Below are positions 8,022-15,349 of a stretch of 35,783 nucleotides of DNA, in pieces; position 1 is the stretch's first letter, and each line of letters starts with the position of its first letter. The DNA lies in contig JAMJFU010000015.1 in the NCBI GenBank assembly GCA_023544525.1, positions 1 to 35,783 on the forward strand, written 5' to 3'. This DNA is from Anaerolineae bacterium. GTDB taxonomy: Bacteria > Chloroflexota > Anaerolineae > JAAYZQ01. A program made the position numbers and the translations under genes. The notes beneath the pieces were generated by a model. It did not search any database. It saw only the letters and a program-made list of their open reading frames with translations, and was not told the origin of the DNA.

Positions 8022-8891
8022 TCAACTCAACCTGGGGCCGTTATCAGCCCCGGATCCCACACTCCGCCCGGACAGCGTGCGTGCCACTGCCGCCCACTCC
8101 TGCAGGCTCAAAGTCTCGGCCCGGCGGCGCGGGTCTACTCCGGCGTCACCAAGGCCGCGTTCGACCACAGCGGGGTCCAGCCCAAGCCCGCCACTCAGGG
8201 AATTGCGTAACGTCTTGCGCTTCTGAGAGAACCCCGCCCGGACCACGCGGAAAAAGCCAGCCTCGCCGACCGCTTCGTCGAGCTGCACCTGGGGCTGCTC
8301 CTCCACCTCGACGCGCACGATGGCCGAGTCGACGTCGGGTGCTGGATAGAAGGCACCGGCAGGAATCCGGGCCCAGATGCGTGGCCGGCCATAGAACTGG
8401 ACGCTCACAGCCAGGAGGCTCATGTCGCCCGGTTCAGCCACAATGCGCTCTGCAACCTCCCTCTGCACGGTCACCACCAGCAGCGTGGGCCGGGGATGGC
8501 GTTCCAGGAACGTGCGCAGCACCGCCGAGGTGATATAGTAAGGCAGGTTGCCCACCACCTTGTACCGCAGTTTGCCCAGGCCCAAGTCAGGCATGTCCAG
8601 AACGTCGCCATGGACGACCTTGACGTTGGGGAATCCAGCGACCTGTTCGCGCAGGATCTCGACCAAGCGGTCGTCCAGCTCAAGGGCGAGCACGGTGCCG
8701 GCCTCCGCTGCCAACAAGCGCGTCAGGTTGCCCACGCCTGCCCCAACCTCCAGCACCAAATCCTCGGGAGACAGCTCGGCCGCGTCCACGATCCGGCCCA
8801 GGGCCACAGGATCGAGCAGAAAGTTCTGTCCCAGCCGCTTGCGAGGATGCAGGCCATGGGCGCGTAACAGGGCCGGCACACTCTGACTCAT
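8022..8891 (-). CDS. rsmA: 16S rRNA dimethyladenosine transferase RsmA/KsgA
   Basis: This enzyme dimethylates the two adjacent adenosines in helix 45 of 16S rRNA using SAM, late in 30S assembly. The 289-residue sequence shows the family order. LGQNFLLDP lies at residues 20-28, the SAM-binding motif LEVGAGVGNLT at 47-57, the acidic ELDDRL at 71-76, HGDVLDMP at 94-101, and the catalytic NLPYYITS at 115-122. The C-terminal small helical domain is present (FSQKRKTLRNSL). It follows the 3D-domain protein by 22 bases. The pairing of rsmA with a YabE/RpfB-type gene is conserved synteny in Gram-positive bacteria. Confidence 0.97.
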   Translation of the reverse strand: MSQSVPALLRAHGLHPRKRLGQNFLLDPVALGRIVDAAELSPEDLVLEVGAGVGNLTRLLAAEAGTVLALELDDRLVEILREQVAGFPNVKVVHGDVLDMPDLGLGKLRYKVVGNLPYYITSAVLRTFLERHPRPTLLVVTVQREVAERIVAEPGDMSLLAVSVQFYGRPRIWARIPAGAFYPAPDVDSAIVRVEVEEQPQVQLDEAVGEAGFFRVVRAGFSQKRKTLRNSLSGGLGLDPAVVERGLGDAGVDPRRRAETLSLQEWAAVARTLSGRSVGSGADNGPRLS

Positions 8892-8913
8892 GGCGCAACC
8901 CGCCGGGTCCCTC

Positions 8914-10446
8914 TCACCGGCGCCGGTCCGGGAAATTCGGATAATCGGGCAAGGTCCATCGTATCTGGCTTCTCGGTGGCACGGGTGTCAGGAGGTAGAT
9001 GTCGGTCCACCAGTGCCACGACTCGTAGTCGTTATCGCTAAAGCCAAGGTCGACGAACTTGCCCTTCACGCCACCACCGGTGTCCCCTGCCTTGGCAATC
9101 CCATACCCTGGCACATACATCATGGTCTTTAGCGGGATGACGGTTGGATCTACGGCGACGATACCTTTTCTCAGGTAGATGCCCAGCCGGGTATAACCAT
9201 AGCGGGGATGGGTCTTGGGTTTGCCTGCGGACGAGGGCTTGTAGGAGGTGGTATAGACCCGCATCTTGCGCCAATATTCGATGGGGCCGTCCGGCGTATC
9301 GAGGGTACGGACGACGATCTGGGTGCCGTAGGCCAAGGTCTTGGTGATGGGCGGCTGCTCAGCCCAAGAGTCCTCCAGGAACCGCGACACCTCGTGGCCG
9401 TCCTCATAGACGACCCGGTAGCGGCGCTTGTTTATGCCCGGTTGGCCTGACTGGACCAGGCGTGTGTTGTCGATCTCGAGCTCTGGGTCGGCAACCCAGA
9501 CCGTCTTGAAGGGGATATTGTCAAACTCGACGACGAGGTCCTCGCGGACCCGGGTGACCTGGATCTGCATTCCAGCGCGTACCGGGTCGGAGAGCCCTGG
9601 CTCCACCTGGTCCTTGCCCATCAGGGCGACGCCTTCCTGGCCCAGCAAGCCAGCGATGGTCCCGGCCAGGGTCCGGGTGCGCAGGGTATGCCCATCGGCC
9701 ACGATCTCTACCGGTACCGAGCGTTGGATCGTGACGGTCATGCCTGCCGACACGGCCACCTGCAGACCAGGCTGGATCTCATCACCCAGGTACAAGCGCA
9801 CGCCGTGCTCCTCCAGCACCTGGCCCACCGTGGTGGCTGTCGTGTGCATGGTGCGGCGCGCATCTCCGTCTTGCAGGACGAGGTTTGCTGCCCGCCGCAG
9901 GGCAATGACGGGCGGTTCGCCACCCGCCGCACTGGCTTCGGCCCTGAGCCCGCCCCGGTAGCTCACCTGCCGGCCGGTCGGGGCGGCTCCAAACAGCGGC
10001 GTGTCCAGGCGCACTTGATCTTGGCCGAGCCAGATCTCATCGCCGGGGCCGACGCCGACGCCGGCTTCGGCCAGGCAAGCCCCGACCGTAAGCGCGTGGG
10101 TCCGCAGCTGTTGCGTCTGGCCATCGGCCCGGACCGCCACCGGCCGGGCGCGCTGTACCTGAATGGCCACACCGGGTTCCAACGCAGCCTCCAGCGGGGG
10201 CAGCACCTGGTCCTCGGGATAGAGCGCGATGCCTGCCTGCCGGAGCGCATCTTCCACGGTCGCAGCATGGGTGCGCAGGTCGTGACGGCGGCCATCGACC
10301 GACACAGTCAGGGGCGCGCCGGTCCTGGACCAACCCAGGGCCAGAAGGGCCATGGCGCTCGCCACGCCCAACAGGCCCAACAACGCTCGCAGCCAGCGGG
10401 GGACCCGTGCTGGAGCTCGTTCTACGACGACGTTTTCTGAAGCCAA
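8914..10446 (-). CDS. YabE-like cell-wall protein: four DUF348 repeats, G5 domain, 3D domain
   Basis: This 510-residue protein has one N-terminal membrane anchor (about residues 20-40) and is otherwise extracytoplasmic. Four ubiquitin-like DUF348 repeats can be aligned, with cores DGRRHDLRTHAATV, DGQTQQLRTHALTV, DGDARRTMHTTATTV and DGHTLRTRTLAGTI. A G5-type segment follows at about residues 305-375. The C-terminal 3D domain has its three Asp motifs: VAVDPTVIPL, AGDTGGGVKG and FVDLGF. Those aspartates form the active site of MltA/3D-type lytic transglycosylases, so peptidoglycan remodelling is the likely job. YabE and the resuscitation-promoting factors share this layout and also neighbour rsmA. 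It starts three bases after the flavoprotein gene, in the same operon. Confidence 0.88.
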   Translation of the reverse strand: MASENVVVERAPARVPRWLRALLGLLGVASAMALLALGWSRTGAPLTVSVDGRRHDLRTHAATVEDALRQAGIALYPEDQVLPPLEAALEPGVAIQVQRARPVAVRADGQTQQLRTHALTVGACLAEAGVGVGPGDEIWLGQDQVRLDTPLFGAAPTGRQVSYRGGLRAEASAAGGEPPVIALRRAANLVLQDGDARRTMHTTATTVGQVLEEHGVRLYLGDEIQPGLQVAVSAGMTVTIQRSVPVEIVADGHTLRTRTLAGTIAGLLGQEGVALMGKDQVEPGLSDPVRAGMQIQVTRVREDLVVEFDNIPFKTVWVADPELEIDNTRLVQSGQPGINKRRYRVVYEDGHEVSRFLEDSWAEQPPITKTLAYGTQIVVRTLDTPDGPIEYWRKMRVYTTSYKPSSAGKPKTHPRYGYTRLGIYLRKGIVAVDPTVIPLKTMMYVPGYGIAKAGDTGGGVKGKFVDLGFSDNDYESWHWWTDIYLLTPVPPRSQIRWTLPDYPNFPDRRR

Positions 10447-10449
10447 ACC

Positions 10450-11724
10450 TCAGTCTCCGGAGACAGACGCGGCCGCCGCCCTTCCCGCGACGTAGCCTGT
10501 GGAAAAGGCGGCCTGGAGGTTGTAGCCCCCCGTGTCAGCCTGAACGTTCAGGACCTCGCCGGCAAAGAAGAGCCCCCTTGCCAGGCGCGAGGCCATGGTG
10601 CGCGGATCCACCTCGCCGGTGTCCACGCCGCCGGCGGTCACGATCGCCTCCTCCAGCGGCCGGTGGCCCACGACCTCCAGGCGAAAGTCGTGGAGCAGCG
10701 CTCGCAGCCCCTCGCGCTCCTGGGCCGCGATCTGGTGGCCGGGTTTGTCGGGTGGAATCCCGGTCCGATCCATGACGACGTCGATCATCTTTTGCGGGAG
10801 CAAGCCCTTGAGGAGGTTCCGGTAGCTCTTACGCCCGCCCTCATCCAGATCTCGCAGGAGCCGGGCGTCCAGCCTCTCCGGGCTCAGGGCGGGCTTGAGG
10901 TTGATGCTCATCTCGAGCCTCCCCTGGCCCAAGCGCTGCACAGCGGGGCCACTCAGGGTCAGGATGATTGGACCTGAGACACCATAGTGGGTAAACAGCA
11001 TCTCGCCGAACTCACGGGCGAATTCGACACCATCCAGAAGCAACCGTACCTCCACATTGCGCAGGGAGAGCCCCATCATCCTCCGTGGCTCGGGCCCGGC
11101 GATGACCAGGGGCACCAGCGCTGGCCGCACAGGGACGATCGTATGGCCCGCCTGCCGGGCCAGATCGTATCCATCCCCGCTGGAGCCGGTTCCGGGATAG
11201 GAGGCACCGCCCGTGGCGATGATGGCCGCCGCTGCCGGAACCTGCTGGCCATTGTCCAGAACCAGAGCCCGTAGCTGCCCACCTTCCAGTTGCAGCCGTG
11301 TCACCCGGCTGCGTAACCGGACGCTCACACCTTGCTCGTGGACAAAGCGGCTCAGAGCCTCCGCCACGTGATGGGCATCGTTGCTCGCCGGGAATACCCG
11401 CCCGCCCCGCTCGACCACCGTCGGCACGCCCTGGGCCTCGAAAAACGCCACGAGGTCGGGCGCGAAAAAGCGGGCAAACGCATTGCGCACAAAAAGGTAT
11501 GACTGGTCCTCTGCCTCTGGAAAGGCAAAATGGGCCAGGAACTCGTTCAGATCGGCCGTGTTGGTCAAGTTACAGCGTCCCTTGCCTGTGATACGCAGCT
11601 TGGTGGCCAGGCGCGGCATCCGCTCCAGCAAAAGGACGGAAGCTCCGGCCATAGCGGCCTGGCCCGCGGCCATCAAGCCCGCCGCGCCCCCGCCGACCAC
11701 CACGATCTGCTTGCTCTCTGCCAT
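10450..11724 (-). CDS. BaiN/HI0933 (YhiN) family flavoprotein
   Basis: The product has 424 residues from the ATG at 11724. The frame is open 20 codons further upstream, but that extension is Arg-rich and precedes the conserved N-terminus MAESKQIVVVGGGAAGLMAA. Visible features are the FAD dinucleotide-binding GGGAAG, the family signature KLRITGKGRCNLTN at about 42-55, IIATGGASYPGTGSSGDGY in the middle, and a C-terminal second FAD contact with FFAGEVLNVQADTGGYNLQ. Members are NAD(P)H-linked flavin oxidoreductases; one (BaiN) reduces bile-acid intermediates, but most are of unknown substrate. It is the first gene of the flavoprotein, yabE-like, rsmA, liaF-like operon and lies downstream of the SRP RNA terminator. 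No clear promoter of its own is visible. Confidence 0.85.
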   Translation of the reverse strand: MAESKQIVVVGGGAAGLMAAGQAAMAGASVLLLERMPRLATKLRITGKGRCNLTNTADLNEFLAHFAFPEAEDQSYLFVRNAFARFFAPDLVAFFEAQGVPTVVERGGRVFPASNDAHHVAEALSRFVHEQGVSVRLRSRVTRLQLEGGQLRALVLDNGQQVPAAAAIIATGGASYPGTGSSGDGYDLARQAGHTIVPVRPALVPLVIAGPEPRRMMGLSLRNVEVRLLLDGVEFAREFGEMLFTHYGVSGPIILTLSGPAVQRLGQGRLEMSINLKPALSPERLDARLLRDLDEGGRKSYRNLLKGLLPQKMIDVVMDRTGIPPDKPGHQIAAQEREGLRALLHDFRLEVVGHRPLEEAIVTAGGVDTGEVDPRTMASRLARGLFFAGEVLNVQADTGGYNLQAAFSTGYVAGRAAAASVSGD

Positions 11725-11760
11725 GACCTGTCGTCGACCAGCTCTGTGGGGGAGATGCCT

Positions 11761-11778
11761 GCGGGCCTCCCGGCCCGC
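11761..11778. other. Perfect short hairpin between the SRP RNA terminator and the flavoprotein gene
   Basis: GCGGGCC, a 4-base loop, then GGCCCGC. It lies in the 5' region of the flavoprotein mRNA on the minus strand, 37 bases before the ATG. No T run follows on either strand, so its role is unclear. Confidence 0.4.
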
Positions 11779-11792
11779 TGTCACCCCGAATC

Positions 11793-11835
11793 AAAGAAAT
11801 GAGCTGGAGCGCAGCATAGCGCACGACTCCAGCTC
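11793..11835 (-). terminator. Intrinsic terminator of the SRP RNA
   Basis: On the minus strand GAGCTGGAG and CTCCAGCTC form a 9-bp stem (11827-11835/11801-11809) followed by ATTTCTTT. It starts 12 bases after the inferred SRP RNA 3' end. Confidence 0.7.
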
Positions 11836-11847
11836 AGGATGATTGCA

Positions 11848-12116
11848 GGTCGTGCACCCCCTGTCGAACTGTACCAGCCGGCTTATCAGTACCAGCCTGC
11901 TCCGGCCAGGTATCCCTGCGGCACCCAGAAGTGACCGCTTACCGTTGCTTCCTTCCGGACCTGGCGGGGTTCACGGGCTCCTGCCACGCAGGACCCAACC
12001 TTCATCGCCGCTTGGCCTGACAGTCCCGACCAGCCGTAAGCCCTCGAGGGGGAATTCGACCCCGCTACGGCGGATTGCGGGTACAGGGCACCGCCAGCTC
12101 CCCGTCTAGCACGACC
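11848..12116 (-). ncRNA. ffs: Signal recognition particle RNA, long bacterial form (with Alu domain)
   Basis: The minus strand reads CAGGTCCGGAAGGAAGCA, the universally conserved Ffh-binding loop of domain IV. Towards the 5' side are GGCGGTGCCCTGTACCCGC and a GTCGAATTCCCCCTCGAGG stretch. These match the Alu-domain region of the Bacillus-type 270-base scRNA rather than the 114-base E. coli 4.5S RNA. The two ends pair: GGTCGTGC at the 5' end with GCACGACC at the 3' end. The length is about 269 bases. The ends were chosen from this terminal helix and agree with the promoter-predicted start at 12116. Confidence 0.93.
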
Positions 12117-12122
12117 AGTACC

Positions 12123-12151
12123 ATGTTACCAGAAAAGCGGCGAACGGTCAA
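12123..12151 (-). promoter_or_regulatory. Promoter of the SRP RNA
   Basis: On the minus strand: TTGACC (12146-12151), a 17-base spacer and TAACAT (12123-12128). A start seven bases downstream falls on 12116, exactly the inferred 5' end of the SRP RNA. Confidence 0.8.
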
Positions 12152-12187
12152 ACCGCCGGCCAGGACAGACCATAGCACGGCACTGGC

Positions 12188-12251
12188 GTTCGTAGTAGCG
12201 GCTTTAGCCACCTCCGGGCACTCACAAAGCGCTAAAGCGCTCACTACGAAC
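12188..12251 (+). repeat. 64-bp cruciform repeat, copy A
   Basis: It is bounded by GTTCGTAGT and ACTACGAAC terminal inverted repeats. Inside are a GCGGCTTTAGCC half-hairpin and an AGCGCTAAAGCGCT palindrome. Same family as copies B, C and D in this window; A and B share one orientation. Confidence 0.9.
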
Positions 12252-12279
12252 GTTGAACAGACCGTAGCACGGCATTGGC

Positions 12280-12343
12280 GTTCGTAGTAGCAGTCTTAGC
12301 CGCCTCCGGGCAATCGCAAAGCGCTAAAGCGCTCACTACGAAC
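12280..12343 (+). repeat. 64-bp cruciform repeat, copy B
   Basis: Same 64-bp unit and orientation as copy A, with a few substitutions in the left hairpin. The 23 bases before each copy (12165-12187 and 12257-12279) are also nearly identical, so A and B form a 92-bp tandem duplication. It ends 12 bases from the udk stop codon. Confidence 0.9.
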
Positions 12344-12355
12344 GGAACAGCGACT

Positions 12356-12979
12356 TTAGCCGCTGGCCAGGAGCAATGCCTGGATGCGGGCGGCCACCAT
12401 GTCCATGGCTACTTCGTTGAAACCACCCTCGGGGATTATCACATCGGCGTAGCGCTTGCTGGGCTCCACAAACTCCTGGTGCATGGGACGCACCGTGGCC
12501 AGGTATTGGCGGATGACCGATTCCATGGTGCGGCCTCGTTCGGCGAGGTCGCGCTCCAGGCGCCGGATGAAACGTATGTCCGGATCGGTGTCGACAAAGA
12601 TCTTGACATCCATCAGGCGGCGAAGGGCCACGTCGGCAAAGATGAGGATGCCTTCCAGGAGTACAACCCGGTGTGGCTCGATCCGCCGAGTCTTGGTGGT
12701 GCGGGTATGCGTCGTAAAGTCATAGACGGGCACCTCGACGGCCTTGCCCGCCTTCAGTTCCTGCAAGTGGGCGATCAGCAGGCGGTTGTCCAGGGCATCC
12801 GGGTGGTCAAAGTTCTGCATGGCCCGCTGGGCAGGGGCCAGATCACCCAGATCCTTATAGTAGGCATCGTGCTGGATGAGCGAGATCTTGGCCGTGCCGG
12901 CCCGTTTCAGGACCTCGTGGGCTACGGTGGTCTTGCCAGAGCCCGTTCCCCCCGCCACGCCAATGACAACCGGCTCCAT
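12356..12979 (-). CDS. udk: Uridine kinase
   Basis: This enzyme phosphorylates uridine and cytidine to their monophosphates with ATP or GTP. The 207 residues are the usual length. The P-loop GVAGGTGSGKTT is at residues 7-18. HDAYYKDL, FDHPDALDN and PVYDFTTHTR follow, as does the EGILIF strand. The lid region RFIRRLERDLAERGRT is conserved. AGGAGGAAGG lies directly upstream of the ATG and overlaps the stop of the CcsA-like gene, so udk is the third gene of the resB operon. The stop codon is followed almost at once by repeat copy B, which could act as the 3' mRNA end. Confidence 0.95.
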   Translation of the reverse strand: MEPVVIGVAGGTGSGKTTVAHEVLKRAGTAKISLIQHDAYYKDLGDLAPAQRAMQNFDHPDALDNRLLIAHLQELKAGKAVEVPVYDFTTHTRTTKTRRIEPHRVVLLEGILIFADVALRRLMDVKIFVDTDPDIRFIRRLERDLAERGRTMESVIRQYLATVRPMHQEFVEPSKRYADVIIPEGGFNEVAMDMVAARIQALLLASG

Positions 12980-12991
12980 AATACCTTCCTC

Positions 12992-13789
12992 CTAGAGTCC
13001 CCAGAGACGCTGCAGATCGAGGATCGCCAGAAGGCCGAAGAGGACGGCTGCTCCCGCAATCCCGGCAAAGATCGAGGCCCACCAGCGGTTGCCCCGGTCC
13101 AGTTGCCAGGACACGAGGCTCATGGCGGCCCACAGCCAGATGCTGGCCATCCACCCCTGGCGGGGATCTCCACCAGCCAGGGTGCCATAGGTCCGCCAGG
13201 CCCACACGATGCCCAGCAGCAGTCCCGCGCCCACAGACAAGAGCGTGACCAGCACCGCCGCGTGCAGTGGGCGAAACAGATCGCCAGGAGCCGCCCAGTG
13301 CAGCGCTCGCAGCCGGGGAACGCTTCGCGCGACCCAGCCCAGCGCTGTGGCGGCGGCCACGATGGAGCCAGCCGCACCGAGGACAAACAGAGCCCACTGA
13401 GCTCCAAACAGGATGTCGCGCTGGGCGCAGCTGAGCACCGGTCCACCCGGCCGGATGACCGAGAGCCGTACCAGGACGATGGCCAGAACGGTCAGGTCCA
13501 ACACCGGATCTGGGACCGGCAGATCCCAGGCCCTGAACAGGACCAGGCCGGCGGCCAGCGAGGCGATGGCTATCGAAATGCTCAACTGGTGCAGGTCGAA
13601 CGGCGACCACTGGTCTTGAGTCACGACGGACACGACAAGGGCTGCGAGCAACAGGCCAAGCGCACCCAGCCGCGCTCCGAGGACCACCAGGCGCCAGTGC
13701 CTGTGCACCACAATGAGGGCCACTGTGCCGCTGGCGATTGCCAGCGCAAGCAGCAGCAGGGCGACCAGCTCCAGGAGCTCAGCTGTCAT
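12992..13789 (-). CDS. CcsA/ResC-like cytochrome c biogenesis membrane protein with degenerate WWD motif
   Basis: The product has 265 residues and about eight membrane segments. It follows ResB with an 11-base overlap, the standard partner arrangement in system II cytochrome c maturation, where CcsA/ResC presents haem to apocytochrome. The segment VWAWRTYGTLAGGDPRQGW occupies the place of the tryptophan-rich haem-handling WWD motif (WGxYWxWDPKETW). It keeps a Trp, the Tyr, the Asp-Pro pair and the final Trp but loses the inner tryptophans. Possible haem ligands include His in FDLHQLS and RPLHAAV. The assignment therefore leans on context and topology; activity as a haem lyase is uncertain. 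Confidence 0.65.
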   Translation of the reverse strand: MTAELLELVALLLLALAIASGTVALIVVHRHWRLVVLGARLGALGLLLAALVVSVVTQDQWSPFDLHQLSISIAIASLAAGLVLFRAWDLPVPDPVLDLTVLAIVLVRLSVIRPGGPVLSCAQRDILFGAQWALFVLGAAGSIVAAATALGWVARSVPRLRALHWAAPGDLFRPLHAAVLVTLLSVGAGLLLGIVWAWRTYGTLAGGDPRQGWMASIWLWAAMSLVSWQLDRGNRWWASIFAGIAGAAVLFGLLAILDLQRLWGL

Positions 13790-15122
13790 CAGCCAACACT
13801 CCCTGCAACCGGCCAGCGATCTGGGCCGACTTGTGCTGTGCCCGGACCTCCGGTTGCGAGATAAGCTGGATATCGAGCTCGTCCTCGCTCCGGGGCTGCA
13901 TGACCAGCCACACCAGGTGGGGAAAAGCGAGCCAGCTGGCAGCCAGGGCGATGAGGGCCAAAGCCAGGCCGCCCACCACCAGGGCCAGACCCGGGCGGTG
14001 GTCTATGCGGAGCAGGGGTACGTAGGACACGGCAAGATCGACCCGCAGCCCCGCAGCGGATAGCTGCCCGCCGCCGGCCAGAGAACCGATCCTGTCCCGT
14101 TGGGCACCGGCCTCACCGACCAGATCGACGTGCAGGACCGGCTGTGCCTGCCCGCAGCCTGGCTCAAAGGCCAGCAGGAAGAAGCGATCCTGTCCAGGCA
14201 TAAAGACGGCGGGTCGCTCCTCAGGTCGCAGAAAGAGGACATCCACCTGGGTCTGGATCCTGAGATCCTGCCCCCCGGTGTCGAGGGGCAGCGGATTGCC
14301 CTGGCTGTCCCAGGCTTGCATGGTCACGAGGGGCACAAAGCCGGCCGATCGCACCGACACTCCCTCAAAGGTCGCCGGATCCCCGACGCCAACCTGCCCC
14401 TGGTGGACCGTGACGCCTTCCTGCTGCCAGGCGACCTGGCTGCTATGCCCCTGCAGGCGGCCATCGGTGCCGGCTTCCAGGTCGAAACTCTCCAGGCGCA
14501 ACACGTAGGGGGTGCCGTGACCGACAGAGCGGCTCTCCCCCGGGGCGGGCCGCCAGATGTCGTCCCGCCAGCCCCAGCCATCCAGGATGATCAGCCCCAG
14601 GGCAGCCACGAACAGCCCGGCATAGCCCAGCGGGCGAGCCCAAAAGAGCGCAGGCCGGCGGCAGGCCGTCGCCGTGGTGGCGGGACCTGTGTCGAGCTCT
14701 GCCCAGCGGTAGCCGTGCCGGCTGAGAGAGTGGTGGATGCGATCCCGAGCCGTCTCCAGATCGAGGGAGGACGACAGGTGGAGGCGTGGCGCCCGGGCCG
14801 GCCAGGCCAGCCCGCCGCCAGGGCGCGTGACGCGCCAGGCCAGGGAGGTCGCATCGGCCGCACGGACAAAGAGGACCAACCCTGTGCAGATGGCGAGCAA
14901 CCGGAACCAAAAGGAGTGGTAGATGTCGCCCAGGCCGAGGGCGGCGACCAGCCCCTCGTTCGCGGCATCTGGCGTAGCCTGGGGGATCAGGCTGCCCAGG
15001 GCCACCACGAGGGCCACGAGCCCCAAGAGGAGCAGCAGGGTCTGCGGCGCCGCCAGGATGTGCCACAGTATGCTCAATGGCTCGCGCCGAGACGCGCCGG
15101 GAGTCAGGTTCTCATCAACCAT
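13779..15122 (-). CDS. resB: ResB-like cytochrome c biogenesis protein
   Basis: The product has 447 residues from the ATG at 15122. The upstream open frame would run through the tRNA-Thr terminator and gene, so it is rejected. ResB/Ccs1 features are an N-terminal pair of membrane helices (LLLLLGLVALVVALGSLIPQ), a third near residue 90, and a fourth near 175-190. A large extracytoplasmic beta-rich domain (about 200-380) follows, then a final membrane helix and a short cytoplasmic tail. LGSLIPQ is the typical ResB first-loop motif. ResB and the CcsA partner form the haem-delivery and apocytochrome-reduction complex. No strong Shine-Dalgarno sequence and only a weak -10-like TTATAG are visible upstream. 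Confidence 0.8.
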   Translation of the reverse strand: MVDENLTPGASRREPLSILWHILAAPQTLLLLLGLVALVVALGSLIPQATPDAANEGLVAALGLGDIYHSFWFRLLAICTGLVLFVRAADATSLAWRVTRPGGGLAWPARAPRLHLSSSLDLETARDRIHHSLSRHGYRWAELDTGPATTATACRRPALFWARPLGYAGLFVAALGLIILDGWGWRDDIWRPAPGESRSVGHGTPYVLRLESFDLEAGTDGRLQGHSSQVAWQQEGVTVHQGQVGVGDPATFEGVSVRSAGFVPLVTMQAWDSQGNPLPLDTGGQDLRIQTQVDVLFLRPEERPAVFMPGQDRFFLLAFEPGCGQAQPVLHVDLVGEAGAQRDRIGSLAGGGQLSAAGLRVDLAVSYVPLLRIDHRPGLALVVGGLALALIALAASWLAFPHLVWLVMQPRSEDELDIQLISQPEVRAQHKSAQIAGRLQGVLADDS

Positions 15123-15147
15123 TGCGCGGTCTGCTATAACAGGAAGA

Positions 15148-15183
15148 TAAAACAAAGGCCCCAACCCGGATCCGTTGGGGCCT
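15148..15183 (-). terminator. Intrinsic terminator downstream of tRNA-Thr
   Basis: On the minus strand AGGCCCCAAC and GTTGGGGCCT form a perfect 10-bp stem (15174-15183/15156-15165) followed by TTGTTTTAT. It separates the tRNA transcript from resB. Confidence 0.9.
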
Positions 15184-15197
15184 GCCGATGTTCGCCA

Positions 15198-15270
15198 AGC
15201 CACCCAAGGGACTTGAACCCTTAACCTGGCGCTTACGAAGCGTCTGCTCTACCGATTGAGCTAGGGTGGC
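15198..15270 (-). tRNA. tRNA-Thr (anticodon CGT)
   Basis: A 73-base cloverleaf. The acceptor GCCACCC/GGGTGGC has discriminator T. The D stem is GCTC/GAGC, the anticodon loop TTCGTAA (anticodon at 15235-15237) and the T arm AAGGG-TTCAAGT-CCCTT. One pair in the anticodon stem (28-42) is A-C rather than Watson-Crick. CCA is not encoded. Confidence 0.95.
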
Positions 15271-15301
15271 AAGGACCGGAACCAGGCCGGTCAGCACCGG
15301 C

Positions 15302-15330
15302 ATTATACCAAGCTTCATAACAAATGGCAA
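15302..15330 (-). promoter_or_regulatory. Promoter of tRNA-Thr
   Basis: On the minus strand: TTGCCA (15325-15330), a 17-base spacer and a perfect TATAAT (15302-15307). It lies 19 bases after the pyrG stop. The leader of about 25 bases can form a CCGG-type hairpin before the tRNA. Confidence 0.8.
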
Positions 15331-15349
15331 ATCGATCTTTTGAAAAAAC

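Noticed and set aside
11725-11784. Upstream in-frame start for the BaiN-like flavoprotein
   Set aside because: The extra 20 residues are Arg/His-rich and come before the conserved MAESKQIVVVGGG start.
12188-12343. CRISPR array
   Set aside because: Only two repeats of 64 bp with strong internal palindromes, no regular spacers and no cas genes.
12275-13864. 529-codon plus-strand open frame
   Set aside because: It is antisense to udk and the CcsA-like gene, both clearly coding. The product is low-complexity, rich in Gln, Arg, His and Gly.
15123-15203. Upstream in-frame start for ResB
   Set aside because: It would be encoded by the terminator and the 3' end of tRNA-Thr on the same strand.
14100-15224. 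374-codon plus-strand open frame
   Set aside because: It is antisense to resB and ends in the tRNA-Thr gene.
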